Of a DNA stretch of 64,000 nucleotides, positions 28,366 to 38,306 are shown one piece after another (positions within the stretch are counted from its first letter, which is position 1; each line of letters begins with the position of its first letter). This stretch comes from Cupriavidus oxalaticus (lineage in GTDB: Bacteria; Pseudomonadota; Gammaproteobacteria; Burkholderiales; Burkholderiaceae). The notes below the pieces were generated by a model, which searched no databases, had not been told where the DNA came from, and worked only from the letters and a program-made list of their open reading frames with translations. A program made the position numbers and the translations under genes. The DNA is taken from contig NZ_CP069812.1 in the NCBI RefSeq assembly GCF_016894385.1, forward strand, positions 3,534,001 to 3,598,000. Direction: 5' to 3'.

Positions 28366-28800
28366 TCAGGCTGCGATCTGGCCGCCGGCGGCTTCGATCG
28401 CGGCCTTGGCGCCAGCGGTGGCGCCCAGACCCTTGATCGTCACCTTGCGGGTCAGCTCGCCGGCCTTGATGACCTTGGCGCTCTTGACCAGGTCGCTGAC
28501 CAGGCCAGCCTGCTTCAGGACCAGCAGGTCGACTTCGGCCGCTTCCAGGCGCTCGATGTCACGCAGCGTGACTTCGGCGGTGAACGCCTTGGTCAGCGAG
28601 GTGAAGCCGCGCTTCGGCAGGCGACGATACAGCGGCATCTGGCCGCCTTCGAAGCCCACCTTGTGGAAGCCGCCCGAACGCGACTTCTGACCCTTGTGAC
28701 CGCGACCGGCGGTCTTGCCCAGGCCGGAGCCGATACCGCGGCCGACGCGACGCTTGGCGTGCTTCGAACCGGCAGCCGGTTTCAGGTTGTTCAGTTGCAT
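28366..28800 (-). CDS. rplO: 50S ribosomal protein L15
   Basis: Large-subunit assembly protein (144 aa). It begins [20 protein letters not shown] with the Gly/Arg-rich N-terminus ([18 protein letters not shown]) of the family. The ATG at 28800 has GGAGAG just upstream and is preferred over an in-frame start four codons earlier. It is 19 bases after rpmD. Confidence 0.97.
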   Translation of the reverse strand: MQLNNLKPAAGSKHAKRRVGRGIGSGLGKTAGRGHKGQKSRSGGFHKVGFEGGQMPLYRRLPKRGFTSLTKAFTAEVTLRDIERLEAAEVDLLVLKQAGLVSDLVKSAKVIKAGELTRKVTIKGLGATAGAKAAIEAAGGQIAA

Positions 28801-28819
28801 CTTGCTCTCCAAGTCCCGA

Positions 28820-29002
28820 TCAGGCCAGAACCTTGACCAGGTACGAGACCTTGTTGATCATGCCGCGCACGGCGGGCGTGTCCTGCAGCTCCGACACCGA
28901 GTTGATGCGGCGCAGGCCCAGGCCACGCACGGTGGCGCGATGATCCTCGCGCGTGCCGATCAGGCTGCGCACGAGTTGCACTTTTACGGTTTTCTGCGAC
29001 AT
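28820..29002 (-). CDS. rpmD: 50S ribosomal protein L30
   Basis: A 60-aa large-subunit protein. [20 protein letters not shown] and [16 protein letters not shown] are signature stretches. The start at 29002 matches the family length; upstream in-frame codons extend into the rpsE spacer. It lies 10 bases after rpsE. Confidence 0.96.
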
Positions 29003-29012
29003 TGCGTTCACC

Positions 29013-29531
29013 TTAACCCAGGATGTCTTCGACCGACTTGCCACGCTTCGCGGCGATTTCGCCCGGCGTGCTCATCTTCTGAAGGCCGTCCAGCGTGGCG
29101 CGAACCATGTTGTACGGGTTGGTGGAGCCGTGCGACTTGGTCACCACGTTGGTGACACCCATCACTTCGAAGATCGCGCGCATCGGGCCGCCGGCGATCA
29201 CGCCGGTACCTTCCTTGGCGGGCATCATCAGCACCTTGGCGGCGCCGTGCTTGCCAACGACTTCGTGTTGCAGCGTGCCGTTCTTCAGCGAAACCTTGAC
29301 CATCTTGCGACGGGCTTCGTCCATTGCCTTCTGAACGGCAACCGGCACTTCCTTGGCCTTGCCCTTGCCCATGCCGATGCGGCCATCGCCGTCACCGACC
29401 ACGGTCAGCGCAGCGAAACCGAGAATCCGGCCACCCTTCACCACCTTGGTGACACGGTTGACCGAGATCATCTTCTCGCGGAGGCCGTCGTCGCGTTCGT
29501 CCTGTTGGACTTTTGCTTGCATCTTTGCCAT
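29013..29531 (-). CDS. rpsE: 30S ribosomal protein S5
   Basis: Small-subunit protein (172 aa) involved in decoding fidelity. The double-stranded RNA-binding-like N-terminal domain contains [37 protein letters not shown] sequence (here [19 protein letters not shown]) is the signature. It is 21 bases after rplR. Confidence 0.97.
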
Positions 29532-29552
29532 GACGTATCTCTCTCTATGCGC

Positions 29553-29909
29553 TTAGAACTTCAGGCCGGCTTCGCGGGCGGCGTCTGCCAGGGCCTTCAC
29601 GCGGCCATGGAAACGGAAGCCGGCGCGATCGAACGCGACGGTTTCCACGCCGGCAGCCTTCGCCTTCTCGGCGATGCGCTTGCCAACCACGGTGGCGGCA
29701 GCGGCGGTAGCGCCCTTGCCATCCAGTTCCTTGCGCACTTCCACCTCTGCGGTCGAAGCCGAAGCCAGCACCTTGGTGCCGCACTCCGAGAAGACCTGGG
29801 CGTAAATATGCGAATTCGTACGGAACACGGTCAGACGATTGACTTTCATCTCCGCGATCTTGGCGCGGGTCTGACGTGCACGGCGCAAACGAGCGTCTTT
29901 CTTGTTCAT
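29553..29909 (-). CDS. rplR: 50S ribosomal protein L18
   Basis: 5S rRNA-binding large-subunit protein (118 aa). It begins [18 protein letters not shown] and contains [13 protein letters not shown] and the C-terminal [20 protein letters not shown]. Two ATG codons stand in tandem (29912, 29909); the second gives the usual N-terminus. It is 11 bases after rplF. Confidence 0.96.
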   Translation of the reverse strand: MNKKDARLRRARQTRAKIAEMKVNRLTVFRTNSHIYAQVFSECGTKVLASASTAEVEVRKELDGKGATAAAATVVGKRIAEKAKAAGVETVAFDRAGFRFHGRVKALADAAREAGLKF

Positions 29910-29920
29910 CATTGCACCCC

Positions 29921-30454
29921 TTACTTCTTCTTGGTTTCCTTCAGGATGACGCGCTCGTCGCTGTAACGCACACCCTTGCCCTTGTAGGGCTCGGGCGGAC
30001 GGTACGCGCGGACTTCCGCGGCAACCTGACCGACTTTCTGCTTGTCCGCACCCTTGATCAGGATTTCGGTCTGCGTCGGCGTTTCGGCCTTCACGCCTTC
30101 CGGCATCTCATGGATCACGTCGTGCGAGAAACCAAGCTGGAGCTTCAGCGCAGTGCCTTGCAGCTGGGCACGGTAGCCCACGCCAACAAGGTTCAGCTTG
30201 CGCTCGAAACCGGTGGTCACGCCCTTGACCATGTTCGCCACCAGGGCGCGCATGGTGCCTTGCAGGGCGTTTGCTTCACGCGACTCGTCAGCCGGCGAGA
30301 AGGTCAGCGTGTCGTTCTCGACATTGACCTTGACCAGGCTGTGAATCGGCTGCGACAGCGTACCCAGCGGACCCTTCACAGAGAGCACGCCAGCTGCCAC
30401 GTTCACTTCCGCGCCCTTGGGGAGCGCGATGGGAGCCTTACCTACACGGGACAT
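29921..30454 (-). CDS. rplF: 50S ribosomal protein L6
   Basis: Large-subunit protein near the factor-binding site (177 aa), made of two similar alpha/beta domains. It begins [19 protein letters not shown]; the C-terminal [12 protein letters not shown] is the family signature. It is 10 bases after rpsH. Confidence 0.97.
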   Translation of the reverse strand: MSRVGKAPIALPKGAEVNVAAGVLSVKGPLGTLSQPIHSLVKVNVENDTLTFSPADESREANALQGTMRALVANMVKGVTTGFERKLNLVGVGYRAQLQGTALKLQLGFSHDVIHEMPEGVKAETPTQTEILIKGADKQKVGQVAAEVRAYRPPEPYKGKGVRYSDERVILKETKKK

Positions 30455-30464
30455 GGTTCTCTCC

Positions 30465-30860
30465 TTAAGCGACGTAGCAGAGAACTTCGCCGCCCACGCC
30501 AGTGGCGCGAGCCTTGCGGTCGGTCATCAGACCCTGCGGGGTCGAGATGATCGCCACACCCAGGCCGTTCATCACTTGCGGGATGTCGCTGCGGCCCTTG
30601 TACACGCGCAGGCCGGGCTTCGAGACGCGCTCGATGCGCTCGATCACCGGACGGCCGGCGTAGTACTTCAGGCCGATGCTCAGTTGTGCCTTGCCGCCAT
30701 CTTCCTGGACGGCGTAATCGTCGATGTAGCCTTCGTCCTTCAGGACCTTGGCGATTGCCACTTTCAGCTTCGACGACGGCATGACAACCGACGCCTTCTG
30801 CACGCCCTGGGCGTTGCGGATGCGCGTCAGCATATCGGCGATAGGATCGCTCATGCTCAT
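30465..30860 (-). CDS. rpsH: 30S ribosomal protein S8
   Basis: Primary 16S rRNA-binding protein (131 aa); in Escherichia coli it represses the spc operon. [18 protein letters not shown] at the start and [20 protein letters not shown] near the C-terminus are signatures. It is 27 bases after rpsN. Confidence 0.97.
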   Translation of the reverse strand: MSMSDPIADMLTRIRNAQGVQKASVVMPSSKLKVAIAKVLKDEGYIDDYAVQEDGGKAQLSIGLKYYAGRPVIERIERVSKPGLRVYKGRSDIPQVMNGLGVAIISTPQGLMTDRKARATGVGGEVLCYVA

Positions 30861-30887
30861 ACTGTTTCTCCTGTAGCCTGTGCGTAA

Positions 30888-31193
30888 TTACCAGCTGGCT
30901 TTCGTCAGACCCGGGATTTCGCCCTTGAAGGCGATTTCGCGGATCTTGTTACGCGCCAGGCCAAACTTGCGGAAGGTACCGCGGGGACGACCGGTGATCG
31001 CGCAGCGGTTACGCTGGCGAGTCGGGTTCGCGTTGCGCGGGAGCTGTTGCAGCTCGAGACGCGCCATATAACGCTCTTCTTCCGACTTCTCTTGGTCGTC
31101 GATAATGGCCTTGAGGGCAGCGCGCTTGGGGGCGAACTTCGCCGCCAGCTTGGCGCGCTTCTTCTCACGTTCAATCAGAGCCAGTTTAGCCAC
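30888..31193 (-). CDS. rpsN: 30S ribosomal protein S14 (zinc-independent form)
   Basis: Small-subunit head protein (101 aa). The long form without the CxxC zinc motif is used; [20 protein letters not shown] keeps one cysteine only. It starts [16 protein letters not shown]. It lies nine bases after rplE. Confidence 0.97.
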   Translation of the reverse strand: MAKLALIEREKKRAKLAAKFAPKRAALKAIIDDQEKSEEERYMARLELQQLPRNANPTRQRNRCAITGRPRGTFRKFGLARNKIREIAFKGEIPGLTKASW

Positions 31194-31202
31194 GGTTACC
31201 CC

Positions 31203-31745
31203 TTAATTGCGGAACGGGAACTTGAACGCACCGAGGAGTGCCTTGGCTTCCTCGTCGTTCTTTGCCGTCGTCGTGATGCTGATGTTCAGACCACGCAGTG
31301 CGTCGATCTTGTCGTACTCGATTTCGGGGAAAATGATCTGCTCTTTCACACCGATGTTGTAGTTGCCACGACCGTCGAACGAACGGCCCGACACACCACG
31401 GAAGTCACGCACGCGCGGCAGGGCCACGGTGACGAAACGATCGAGGAATTCGAACATGCGCTCGCCGCGCAGGGTCACCATCGCACCGATGGGGTAGCCC
31501 TGGCGGATCTTGAAGCCGGCGATGGCCTTCTTGGCCTTCGTCACGACCGGCTTCTGACCGGCGATCTTGGTCAGGTCGCCGACGGCGTTTTCAATGATCT
31601 TCTTGTCATTGATCGCTTCGCCAAGGCCCATGTTCAGGGTGATCTTGGTGATGCGCGGCACTTCCATGACCGACTTGTAGCCGAACTGTTCGATCAGCTT
31701 CGGCACAACCTGTTCTTTGTAAAACTCTTGCAGACGTGCTGCCAT
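31203..31745 (-). CDS. rplE: 50S ribosomal protein L5
   Basis: 5S rRNA-binding protein of the central protuberance (180 aa). It contains [16 protein letters not shown] and the C-terminal [20 protein letters not shown]. The ATG at 31745 is chosen over an in-frame TTG at 31751 because the AGGAG site abuts the TTG but is correctly spaced for the ATG. It is 25 bases after rplX. Confidence 0.97.
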   Translation of the reverse strand: MAARLQEFYKEQVVPKLIEQFGYKSVMEVPRITKITLNMGLGEAINDKKIIENAVGDLTKIAGQKPVVTKAKKAIAGFKIRQGYPIGAMVTLRGERMFEFLDRFVTVALPRVRDFRGVSGRSFDGRGNYNIGVKEQIIFPEIEYDKIDALRGLNISITTTAKNDEEAKALLGAFKFPFRN

Positions 31746-31770
31746 GCTCAACTCCTAAACGTGCCCAGAA

Positions 31771-32079
31771 TCAAGCTGCCACGACGGCGCCGGTGGTCTT
31801 CAGCACGCGCACGCGCTTGCCGTCTTCCACCTTGATGCCGACGCGCGACGGCTTGCCATTGGCATCCACGAGCGCAACGTTGGAAATATGCAGCGGCATG
31901 ACCTTGTCAACCACGCCACCGGTGGTGCCCAGCATCGGGTTCGGGCGCGCGTGCTTCTTGGCGATGTTCACGCCTTGCACTGCAACCTTGTCACCGAGCA
32001 CAGCCTGCACGGTACCGCGCTTGCCCTTGTCCTTGCCGGTCAGGACGATGACTTCATCGCCTTTGCGAATCTTGTTCAT
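31771..32079 (-). CDS. rplX: 50S ribosomal protein L24
   Basis: Early-assembly large-subunit protein (102 aa) with an N-terminal KOW motif ([19 protein letters not shown]). It is nine bases after rplN. Confidence 0.97.
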   Translation of the reverse strand: MNKIRKGDEVIVLTGKDKGKRGTVQAVLGDKVAVQGVNIAKKHARPNPMLGTTGGVVDKVMPLHISNVALVDANGKPSRVGIKVEDGKRVRVLKTTGAVVAA

Positions 32080-32088
32080 GTCGGCTCC

Positions 32089-32457
32089 TTACAGCACTTC
32101 CGGAGCGAGCGACACGATCTTCATGAAGCGCTCGGTACGGAGTTCACGAGTCACCGGCCCGAAGATACGGGTGCCGATCGGCTCGAGCTTGTTGTTCAGC
32201 AGGACGGCGGCATTGCCGTCGAACTTGATCAGCGAACCGTCAGCGCGGCGCACGCCCTTGGCGGTACGCACGACGACGGCGTTGTAGATGTCGCCCTTCT
32301 TCACGCGACCGCGCGGCGCTGCGTCCTTGACGGTCACCTTGATGATGTCGCCAACGCTTGCGTAGCGGCGCTTGGAGCCACCCAGCACCTTGATGCACAG
32401 CACTTCGCGCGCACCAGTGTTATCGGCCACTTCGAGCCGGCTTTCTGTCTGAATCAT
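32089..32457 (-). CDS. rplN: 50S ribosomal protein L14
   Basis: Large-subunit protein (122 aa) at the intersubunit face. [19 protein letters not shown] at the N-terminus is diagnostic. It is the first gene after a 278-base spacer that carries a strong promoter, so it heads an spc-type transcription unit. Confidence 0.97.
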
Positions 32458-32735
32458 GGTGTTTGTCTTCCCAACTTAATCCGCCAGGTGCGATAGCGCC
32501 CGTCGGTCAGTCTTGGTCCCGTCGGCTCCGGCCTTGCGCCAGCACCGTCTGGGTTGATCAACTTTGAAGTCGGTAGGAACCCGGCAATCCCGACAGATCG
32601 TCGAGGCCGCCTGGCCCTGGCTCGCTAAACAGGCCCGCCCGGGTGGTACTGCTAAGGCGAACGCAATAAAGCGGAAGTCCAGGATTATAGCTACATAATC
32701 CTGGACTTGCAAGTCAAGCTAAGAACGTGTTGCTC
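32458..32735 (-). promoter_or_regulatory. rpsQ-rplN spacer with spc-type promoter inside an inverted repeat
   Basis: On the minus strand a -35 TTGCAA (32712-32707), a 17-base spacer and a perfect -10 TATAAT (32689-32684) form a strong sigma-70 promoter, with a predicted start near 32677. The -10 lies in one arm of a perfect 14-base inverted repeat (32675-32688 and 32695-32708, 6-base loop). The -35 is in a second palindrome, GACTTGCAAGTC (32704-32715), which shares bases with the first. A leader of about 220 bases precedes rplN. Confidence 0.8.
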
Positions 32736-33014
32736 TTAGATGACGCGTGCAGCCTCTACCAGCCGGGAAACCACCCAGGACTTGGTCCGCGACAGCGGAC
32801 GGCCTTCCTGGATTTCGACCTTGTCGCCTTCCTTGTACTGGTTGGCTTCGTCGTGTGCGTGGTACTTCTTGGAACGCAGCACGTACTTGCCGTACAGGGG
32901 ATGCTTGACGCGGTTTTCCACCAAGACCGTAACGGTCTTGTCCATCTTGTCGCTCACGACACGGCCGACCAGGGTGCGGCGAAGCGACTTTTCCGTTTGT
33001 GCAGCTTCAGTCAT
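32736..33014 (-). CDS. rpsQ: 30S ribosomal protein S17
   Basis: Primary 16S rRNA-binding OB-fold protein (92 aa). [20 protein letters not shown] and [20 protein letters not shown] are family stretches. It overlaps rpmC by four bases and ends the S10-type gene block before a promoter-bearing spacer. Confidence 0.97.
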   Translation of the reverse strand: MTEAAQTEKSLRRTLVGRVVSDKMDKTVTVLVENRVKHPLYGKYVLRSKKYHAHDEANQYKEGDKVEIQEGRPLSRTKSWVVSRLVEAARVI

Positions 33015-33205
33015 TTCGCGTTCGCCTTTTCAGTCAGCACGGTTTGCACGCGCGCGATGTCCTTGCGAACCTTCTTCAGCTGGCTGGTGTTCTGCAGCTG
33101 TTGGGTTGCCTTTTGCATGCGCAGGCTAAATTGGGCCTTCAGCAGCTCGGAGAGCTCCTGGTTCAGGCCTGCGGCGTCCTTGCCGCGAAGTTCGGATGCT
33201 TTCAT
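33011..33205 (-). CDS. rpmC: 50S ribosomal protein L29
   Basis: A 64-aa two-helix protein near the exit tunnel. It begins [20 protein letters not shown] and contains [13 protein letters not shown]. It overlaps rpsQ by four bases and is 11 bases after rplP. Confidence 0.96.
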   Translation of the reverse strand: MKASELRGKDAAGLNQELSELLKAQFSLRMQKATQQLQNTSQLKKVRKDIARVQTVLTEKANAK

Positions 33206-33216
33206 CCCTGCTCTCC

Positions 33217-33633
33217 TTACGTCCCGACCTGGCGCACCACGAAATTGGTGGCGATCGGCAGCTTGGCCGCTGCGAGGCGGAACGCCTCACGCGCCAGCTC
33301 TTCGCTCACGCCATCCATTTCGTACAGCATCTTGCCCGGCTGGATTTCAGCCACGTAGTATTCCGGATTGCCCTTGCCGTTACCCATACGGACTTCAGCG
33401 GGCTTCTTCGAGATCGGCTTGTCCGGGAAGATCCGGATCCAGATGCGGCCGCCACGCTTGATGTGACGGGTCATCGCACGACGTGCCGACTCGATCTGGC
33501 GAGCCGTCAGGCGGCCACGGCCCATTGCCTTCAGGCCGAATTCGCCGAAAGACACGGCGTTGCCACGGGTAGCCTTACCCGTGTTGCGGCCTTTCTGCTC
33601 CTTGCGGTATTTTCTGCGCTTAGGTTGCAGCAT
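33217..33633 (-). CDS. rplP: 50S ribosomal protein L16
   Basis: Large-subunit protein at the A-site tRNA region (138 aa). It begins [19 protein letters not shown] and contains [20 protein letters not shown]. It starts two bases after rpsC stops. Confidence 0.97.
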
Positions 33634-33635
33634 CG

Positions 33636-34433
33636 TTATTCTCCACTCTTCCCATCTGCGCCAGGCGCAGCGCGACGACCGGCACCGGCACCGCCACGGC
33701 GGTTGCCACCCGGACGGCCTTCGCCTTCACGGCGGCGGCCTTCCGGACGACCCGGGCGACGACGACGGTCGTCTTGCGGCTCTTCCACCACCGGCGCGTC
33801 ATTGCGGCCGAGGTGATCCCCCTTGTAGACCCACACCTTGACACCGATGATGCCGTAGGTGGTTTCTGCTTCGGAGAAGCCGTAGTCGATGTCGGCGCGC
33901 AGGGTGTGCAGGGGCACACGGCCTTCGCGGTACCACTCGGTACGTGCGATTTCGATACCGTTCAGACGACCGGCGCTCATGATCTTGATGCCCTGGGCGC
34001 CCAGGCGCATCGCGTTCTGCATGGCGCGCTTCATGGCGCGGCGGAACATGATGCGGCGCTCGAGCTGCTGGGTGATCGAGTCGGCGATCAGCTGGGCATC
34101 GGTTTCCGGCTTGCGGATTTCCTCGATGTTCACGTGCACGGGCACGCCCATGCGACGCTGCAGTTCGGCCTTCAGCAGTTCGATGTCCTCACCCTTCTTG
34201 CCGATCACCACGCCCGGACGCGAGCTGTAAATGGTGATGCGGGCATTGCGGGCGGGGCGCTCGATGACGACGCGGCCAACCGATGCGTTCTTCAGCTTCT
34301 TCTTCAGGAAGTCGCGAACTTCGATGTCTTCCTTCAGCATGCCGGCGAACTTCGTGTTGCTGGCGTACCAGCGCGAAGCCCAGTTACGGCTGACAGCCAG
34401 ACGGAAGCCAGTCGGATGAATCTTCTGTCCCAT
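33636..34433 (-). CDS. rpsC: 30S ribosomal protein S3
   Basis: Small-subunit head protein at the mRNA entry (265 aa). It has an N-terminal KH domain (about residues 40-108, [18 protein letters not shown]) and the C-terminal S3 domain ([18 protein letters not shown]). The last 45 residues form an Arg/Gly-rich, low-complexity tail, longer than in Escherichia coli S3 (about 233 aa). It is nine bases after rplV. Confidence 0.97.
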
Positions 34434-34442
34434 CGTGACTCC

Positions 34443-34772
34443 TTAGTTGCCGAGCGTCACAGTGATGTGACAGGTTTGTTTCTCGATGCGGTTGCCGCGG
34501 CCCTTCGCCCGTGCGGTGAAGCGCTTGAGCGAGGTCGCCTTGTCGACGTAGATCGATTTGACCTTCAGTTCGTCGATGTCGGCGCCTTCGTTGTGCTCAG
34601 CGTTGGCGATGGCCGATTCGACCACCTTCTTCACGATCCCGGCAGCCTTTTTCGGGCTGAACTGCAGGACATTGAGCGCGCGCTCGATCGGCAGACCGCG
34701 GATCTGGTCAGCGACCAGGCGCGTCTTCTGGGCGGAGATGCGGGCACCGCGATGAATCGCTTTCACTTCCAT
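34443..34772 (-). CDS. rplV: 50S ribosomal protein L22
   Basis: Large-subunit protein (109 aa) whose loop lines the peptide exit tunnel. It begins [20 protein letters not shown]; the tunnel hairpin contains [19 protein letters not shown]. It is nine bases after rpsS. Confidence 0.97.
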   Translation of the reverse strand: MEVKAIHRGARISAQKTRLVADQIRGLPIERALNVLQFSPKKAAGIVKKVVESAIANAEHNEGADIDELKVKSIYVDKATSLKRFTARAKGRGNRIEKQTCHITVTLGN

Positions 34773-34781
34773 GATGGCACC

Positions 34782-35057
34782 TTACCTCTTCGCTTTCTTG
34801 TCAGCCGCGTGGCCCTTGAACGTGCGGGTGATCGCAAATTCGCCGAGCTTGTGGCCAACCATGTTTTCCGTCACGTACACCGGCACGTGTTGACGGCCGT
34901 TGTGCACGGCGATCGTCAGGCCAATGAACTCCGGCAGAATGGTCGAGCGGCGCGACCACGTCTTGATGGGCTTCTTGTCCTTGCCGCTGACTGCAACTTC
35001 CACCTTCTTCAGCAGGTGGGCGTCGCAGAACGGACCCTTTTTAGCGGAACGAGTCAT
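34782..35057 (-). CDS. rpsS: 30S ribosomal protein S19
   Basis: Small-subunit head protein (91 aa). It begins [19 protein letters not shown] and contains [20 protein letters not shown], both diagnostic. It is 22 bases after rplB. Confidence 0.97.
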   Translation of the reverse strand: MTRSAKKGPFCDAHLLKKVEVAVSGKDKKPIKTWSRRSTILPEFIGLTIAVHNGRQHVPVYVTENMVGHKLGEFAITRTFKGHAADKKAKR

Positions 35058-35079
35058 ATCTTTAGCTCCTACCTACCGA

Positions 35080-35910
35080 TTAACGCTTGTGGCGCTTCTG
35101 GACGATCATGCTGTCCGTGCGCTTGTTGCTGCGGGTACGGTAACCCTTGGCCGGGGTACCCCACGGCGAAACCGGATCACGACCAGCGGCGGTCTTGCCT
35201 TCACCACCACCGTGCGGGTGATCCACCGGGTTCATCACGACACCACGCACCGTCGGGCGGATACCGCGCCAGCGGGTCGCACCGGCCTTGCCGATGACGC
35301 GCAGGCTGTGCTCTTCGTTGCCCACTTCACCGATGGTGGCGCGGCATTCGATGTGCACGCGGCGGACTTCACCCGAGCGCAGGCGAACCTGGGCGTACAG
35401 GCCTTCACGGGCCAGCAGCACGGCGGAGCCGCCTGCAGCGCGGGCGATCTGGGCGCCCTTGCCCGGCAGCATTTCCACGTTGTTGATCGTGGTACCGACC
35501 GGAATGTTGCGGATCGGCAGGTTGTTGCCAGCCTTGATCGGCGCTTCCGAGCCATTCAGCAGCGATTGGCCGGCAACCATGCCCTTGGTGGCGATGATGT
35601 AGCGGCGCTCGCCGTCGGCGAACACGACCAGCGCGATGTTGGCGCTGCGGTTCGGATCGTATTCCAGGCGCTCGACCTTGGCGGGGATGCCGTCCTTGTC
35701 GTTGCGCTTGAAGTCGACCACGCGGTAGTGGTGCTTATGACCACCGCCCTTGTGGCGGGTGGTGATATGACCGTTGTTGTTACGGCCCGACTTCTGGAAT
35801 TGCTTTTCCAGCAGCGGAGCGTGCGGGGCGCCCTTGTGAAGGTCCTTGTTGACGACCTTCACCATCGAGCGACGACCCGGGGAAGTCGGCTTGGTCTTGA
35901 CGAGTGCCAT
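35080..35910 (-). CDS. rplB: 50S ribosomal protein L2
   Basis: Large-subunit protein (276 aa) essential for peptidyl transfer and subunit joining. [20 protein letters not shown] and the C-terminal [17 protein letters not shown], with the conserved functional histidine, are present. It starts two bases after rplW. Confidence 0.97.
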   Translation of the reverse strand: MALVKTKPTSPGRRSMVKVVNKDLHKGAPHAPLLEKQFQKSGRNNNGHITTRHKGGGHKHHYRVVDFKRNDKDGIPAKVERLEYDPNRSANIALVVFADGERRYIIATKGMVAGQSLLNGSEAPIKAGNNLPIRNIPVGTTINNVEMLPGKGAQIARAAGGSAVLLAREGLYAQVRLRSGEVRRVHIECRATIGEVGNEEHSLRVIGKAGATRWRGIRPTVRGVVMNPVDHPHGGGEGKTAAGRDPVSPWGTPAKGYRTRSNKRTDSMIVQKRHKR

Positions 35911-35912
35911 GA

Positions 35913-36227
35913 TTACTTGGCCTCCGCTTCAAAATTGATTTCCTGACCCGGCTTCAGCGAAACGTAGGCCTTCTTCACGTGGTTGCGACGCCCCATGAAG
36001 CGACCGAAGCGCTTTTGCTTGCCCTTCTGGTTCAGGATCTGAACGGACTGCACCTCGACCTTGAACAGCAGTTCGACGGCGGCCTTCACTTCTGCCTTGT
36101 TGGCATCGCGGGCCACTTCGAACACGACTTGTTCGTTCTTGTCGGCGACCAGGGTTGCCTTTTCGGAAACCACCGGCGCGAGCAGCACCTGCATCAAACG
36201 ATGATCGTTCTTGGCTACTTGCGTCAT
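35913..36227 (-). CDS. rplW: 50S ribosomal protein L23
   Basis: Exit-tunnel rim protein (104 aa) that docks trigger factor and SRP. It contains [20 protein letters not shown] and ends in the basic [20 protein letters not shown]. It overlaps rplD by four bases. Confidence 0.97.
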
Positions 36228-36844
36228 TTCAGCAACTCCTCGATCTGCGCGACGGCCGCCTTGGTCACCAGCACCTTCTTGTAGTGCACGAGCGACAGCG
36301 GATCAGCCTGGCGCGGCTCCACGACTGCCACGTGCGGCAGGTTGCGCGAAGCCAGGTAGAGGTTCTCGTCGAGGCTGTCGGTGATGATCAGCACCGAGTC
36401 CAGGCCCATGGCCTTGAACTTGTCGGCCAAGAGCTTGGTCTTGGGCGCGTCGACGGTGAAACCGTCCACCACATTGATACGACCTTCACGTGCGAGCTGC
36501 GAGTAGATCGAGCGCATGCCGGCACGGAACATCTTCTTGTTGACCTTCTGGCTGAAGTTCTCTTCCGGCGAATTCGGGAAGATACGGCCGCCCCCGCGCC
36601 ACAGCGGCGAGGAGGACATACCGGCACGAGCACGGCCCGTACCCTTCTGGCGCCACGGCTTCTTGGTCGTGTGCTTGACCTCTTCACGATCCTTCTGCTT
36701 ACGGTTACCGCTGCGAGCGTTGGCCTGGTAAGCGACGACGATCTGGTGAACGAGGGCTTCGTTGTAGTCACGGCCGAACACTTCGGGCGACGCGTCAACG
36801 CCGGCGCCGATCTGGCCATTGTCCTGGAGGAGCTTGAGTTCCAT
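36224..36844 (-). CDS. rplD: 50S ribosomal protein L4
   Basis: Large-subunit protein (206 aa) with an extended loop in the exit tunnel ([20 protein letters not shown]). In gammaproteobacteria L4 represses the S10 operon through its leader. Here the operon begins at rplC rather than rpsJ, so any leader would be the region 37508-37660. It is 12 bases after rplC. Confidence 0.97.
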
Positions 36845-36856
36845 TACATGCGCTCC

Positions 36857-37507
36857 TTAAGCTTTGGCTTTGGCCTTGACGGCCGGGGTAACGATGACCT
36901 TGCCGTTCTTGGAGCCAGGGATGGCGCCCTTGACCAGCAGCAGCTTGCGCTCTGCGTCGATCTTGGCGATCTCCAGGTTCTGCACGGTGCGGGTGACATC
37001 GCCCAGGTGACCGGTCATGCGCTTGCCCGGGAACACACGGCCCGGATCCTGCGCCATACCGATCGAGCCCGGCACGTTGTGCGAGCGCGAGTTACCGTGG
37101 GTGGCACGGCCGGAGGCGAAGTGGTAGCGCTTGATGGTACCGGCGTAGCCCTTACCGATGGTCACGCCCTGCACGTCGATCTTCTGACCGACTTCGAACA
37201 GGTCGACCGACAGCGAACCGCCAGCTTGCAGTTCGGCAGCCTTGGCTGCATCGATACGGAATTCGCGGATGATTTCGCCGGCTTCCACGCCGGCTTTGGC
37301 GAGGTGACCCGCCAGCGGCTTGGTGACGCGGCTTGCGCGTCGTGCGCCGAAGGTGACTTGAACCGCGGTGTAACCGTCGGTCTCGTCCGTCTTGATTTGC
37401 GTCACGCGGTTGTCGCCGACCTCGACCACGGTCACGGGAATCGCTTCACCGTCGTCCGTGAAAATACGGGTCATGCCAACCTTGCGACCTACAAGGCCAA
37501 GGCTCAT
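36857..37507 (-). CDS. rplC: 50S ribosomal protein L3
   Basis: Large-subunit protein (216 aa) near the peptidyl-transferase centre. It begins [20 protein letters not shown] and contains [20 protein letters not shown]. The ATG at 37507 has GGAG seven bases upstream; an in-frame start four codons earlier is disfavoured. It is the first gene of this ribosomal transcript, because rpsJ lies 5.7 kb upstream. Confidence 0.97.
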   Translation of the reverse strand: MSLGLVGRKVGMTRIFTDDGEAIPVTVVEVGDNRVTQIKTDETDGYTAVQVTFGARRASRVTKPLAGHLAKAGVEAGEIIREFRIDAAKAAELQAGGSLSVDLFEVGQKIDVQGVTIGKGYAGTIKRYHFASGRATHGNSRSHNVPGSIGMAQDPGRVFPGKRMTGHLGDVTRTVQNLEIAKIDAERKLLLVKGAIPGSKNGKVIVTPAVKAKAKA

Positions 37508-37798
37508 GGTTTGCTCCATTCCCAGCTGCGATTGGCCGGGGCTGATTGATACACGAAAACTGTGTTTGCGCTTGTGCGCGGATGGGCTGCGCTAAAGAGG
37601 ACTGCGCGTGGCCAAAACGGCCAACCCACTACCCGGATACACGGGTAGCCTTACACTATAACCCTTCCCTCAGGAAAGGGCAATAAGCAATTGCGATTTG
37701 CCGGTGGGTGTTGCAGGCAGGATTCACGCAGATGTGCGCAAAAGCTGGCACGAAGGCGGCGCGGCGGGCGGCCAGCGCCGCTCGCCGGTGCGCAACGG
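37508..37798 (-). promoter_or_regulatory. S10-type promoter and leader upstream of rplC
   Basis: On the minus strand TTGCCC (37683-37678), a 17-base spacer and TATAGT (37660-37655) form a good sigma-70 promoter, with a predicted start near 37648. The transcript would begin directly with the hairpin CTACCCG/CGGGTAG (37629-37648), followed by a small TGGCC/GGCCA stem. The spacer overlaps an imperfect CCCTTCC/GGAAAGGG repeat. No U-tract terminator is visible between the flavin reductase stop (37799) and this promoter. Confidence 0.75.
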
Positions 37799-38305
37799 TC
37801 AGGCCGCCACCCGCACAAAGCCGCCGCTGTAGAAGACCAGCGGCTCGCCCTCCTCCGCCGCGATCGACTCCACCGCGCCCACGATCAGCAGGTGGTCGCC
37901 AACGGGATCGGCGCGCTCGACGCGGCATGCGAGCGTGGCGAGCGCCTCGTCAAGGTAGGGCACGCCCTGGACGCAGCGGGTGTGGCGCACGCCGGCGAAC
38001 TTGTCGGCCGCGGGGGTGGCGAAGCGGCGCGCCAGGTCGCCGTGCCCGGCGCGCAGGATGCTGACGCCGAACGGCCGACCCGGCTCGAACAGCCCCGCGT
38101 TGGGCGAGTGCGACGCCAGGCTCCACAGGATCAGCGGCGGCGCCAGCGACAGCGACGCGAACGAGTTGACGGTGATGCCGACCGGCCGCTGCTGCGCCGT
38201 GCAGGCACCGATGACCGCCACGCCGGTCGCGTAGCGGCCGCAAACCCGGCGCAGTTCGCGCGGATCGAGCGCCGGCGCGGCATGGGTGACAGTGGTGGCG
38301 TCCAT
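37799..38305 (-). CDS. Flavin reductase of a two-component monooxygenase
   Basis: A 168-aa flavin-reductase-like domain protein (StyB/HpaC/IifD type) that uses NAD(P)H to reduce FAD for the oxygenase. The split-barrel features GITVNSFASLSLAPPLILWSL, shown here in part as GITVNSFASLSLAPP, and VSILRAGHGDLARRFA are typical, and GDHLLIVGAVESI holds the GDH motif. It starts one base after the monooxygenase gene stops, so the two are coupled and probably work as a pair. It is the last gene of the catabolic group and is followed by the rplC promoter region. Confidence 0.88.
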   Translation of the reverse strand: MDATTVTHAAPALDPRELRRVCGRYATGVAVIGACTAQQRPVGITVNSFASLSLAPPLILWSLASHSPNAGLFEPGRPFGVSILRAGHGDLARRFATPAADKFAGVRHTRCVQGVPYLDEALATLACRVERADPVGDHLLIVGAVESIAAEEGEPLVFYSGGFVRVAA

Positions 38306-38306
38306 G

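Noticed and set aside
32679..32704. Intrinsic terminator between rpsQ and rplN
   Set aside because: The long perfect stem has no U-tract on the transcribed strand and contains the -10 of a strong promoter, so a regulatory palindrome is the better reading.
36155..37549. A long plus-strand frame opposite rplC, rplD and rplW
   Set aside because: Spans several real genes and their spacers in antisense and has no domain signature.
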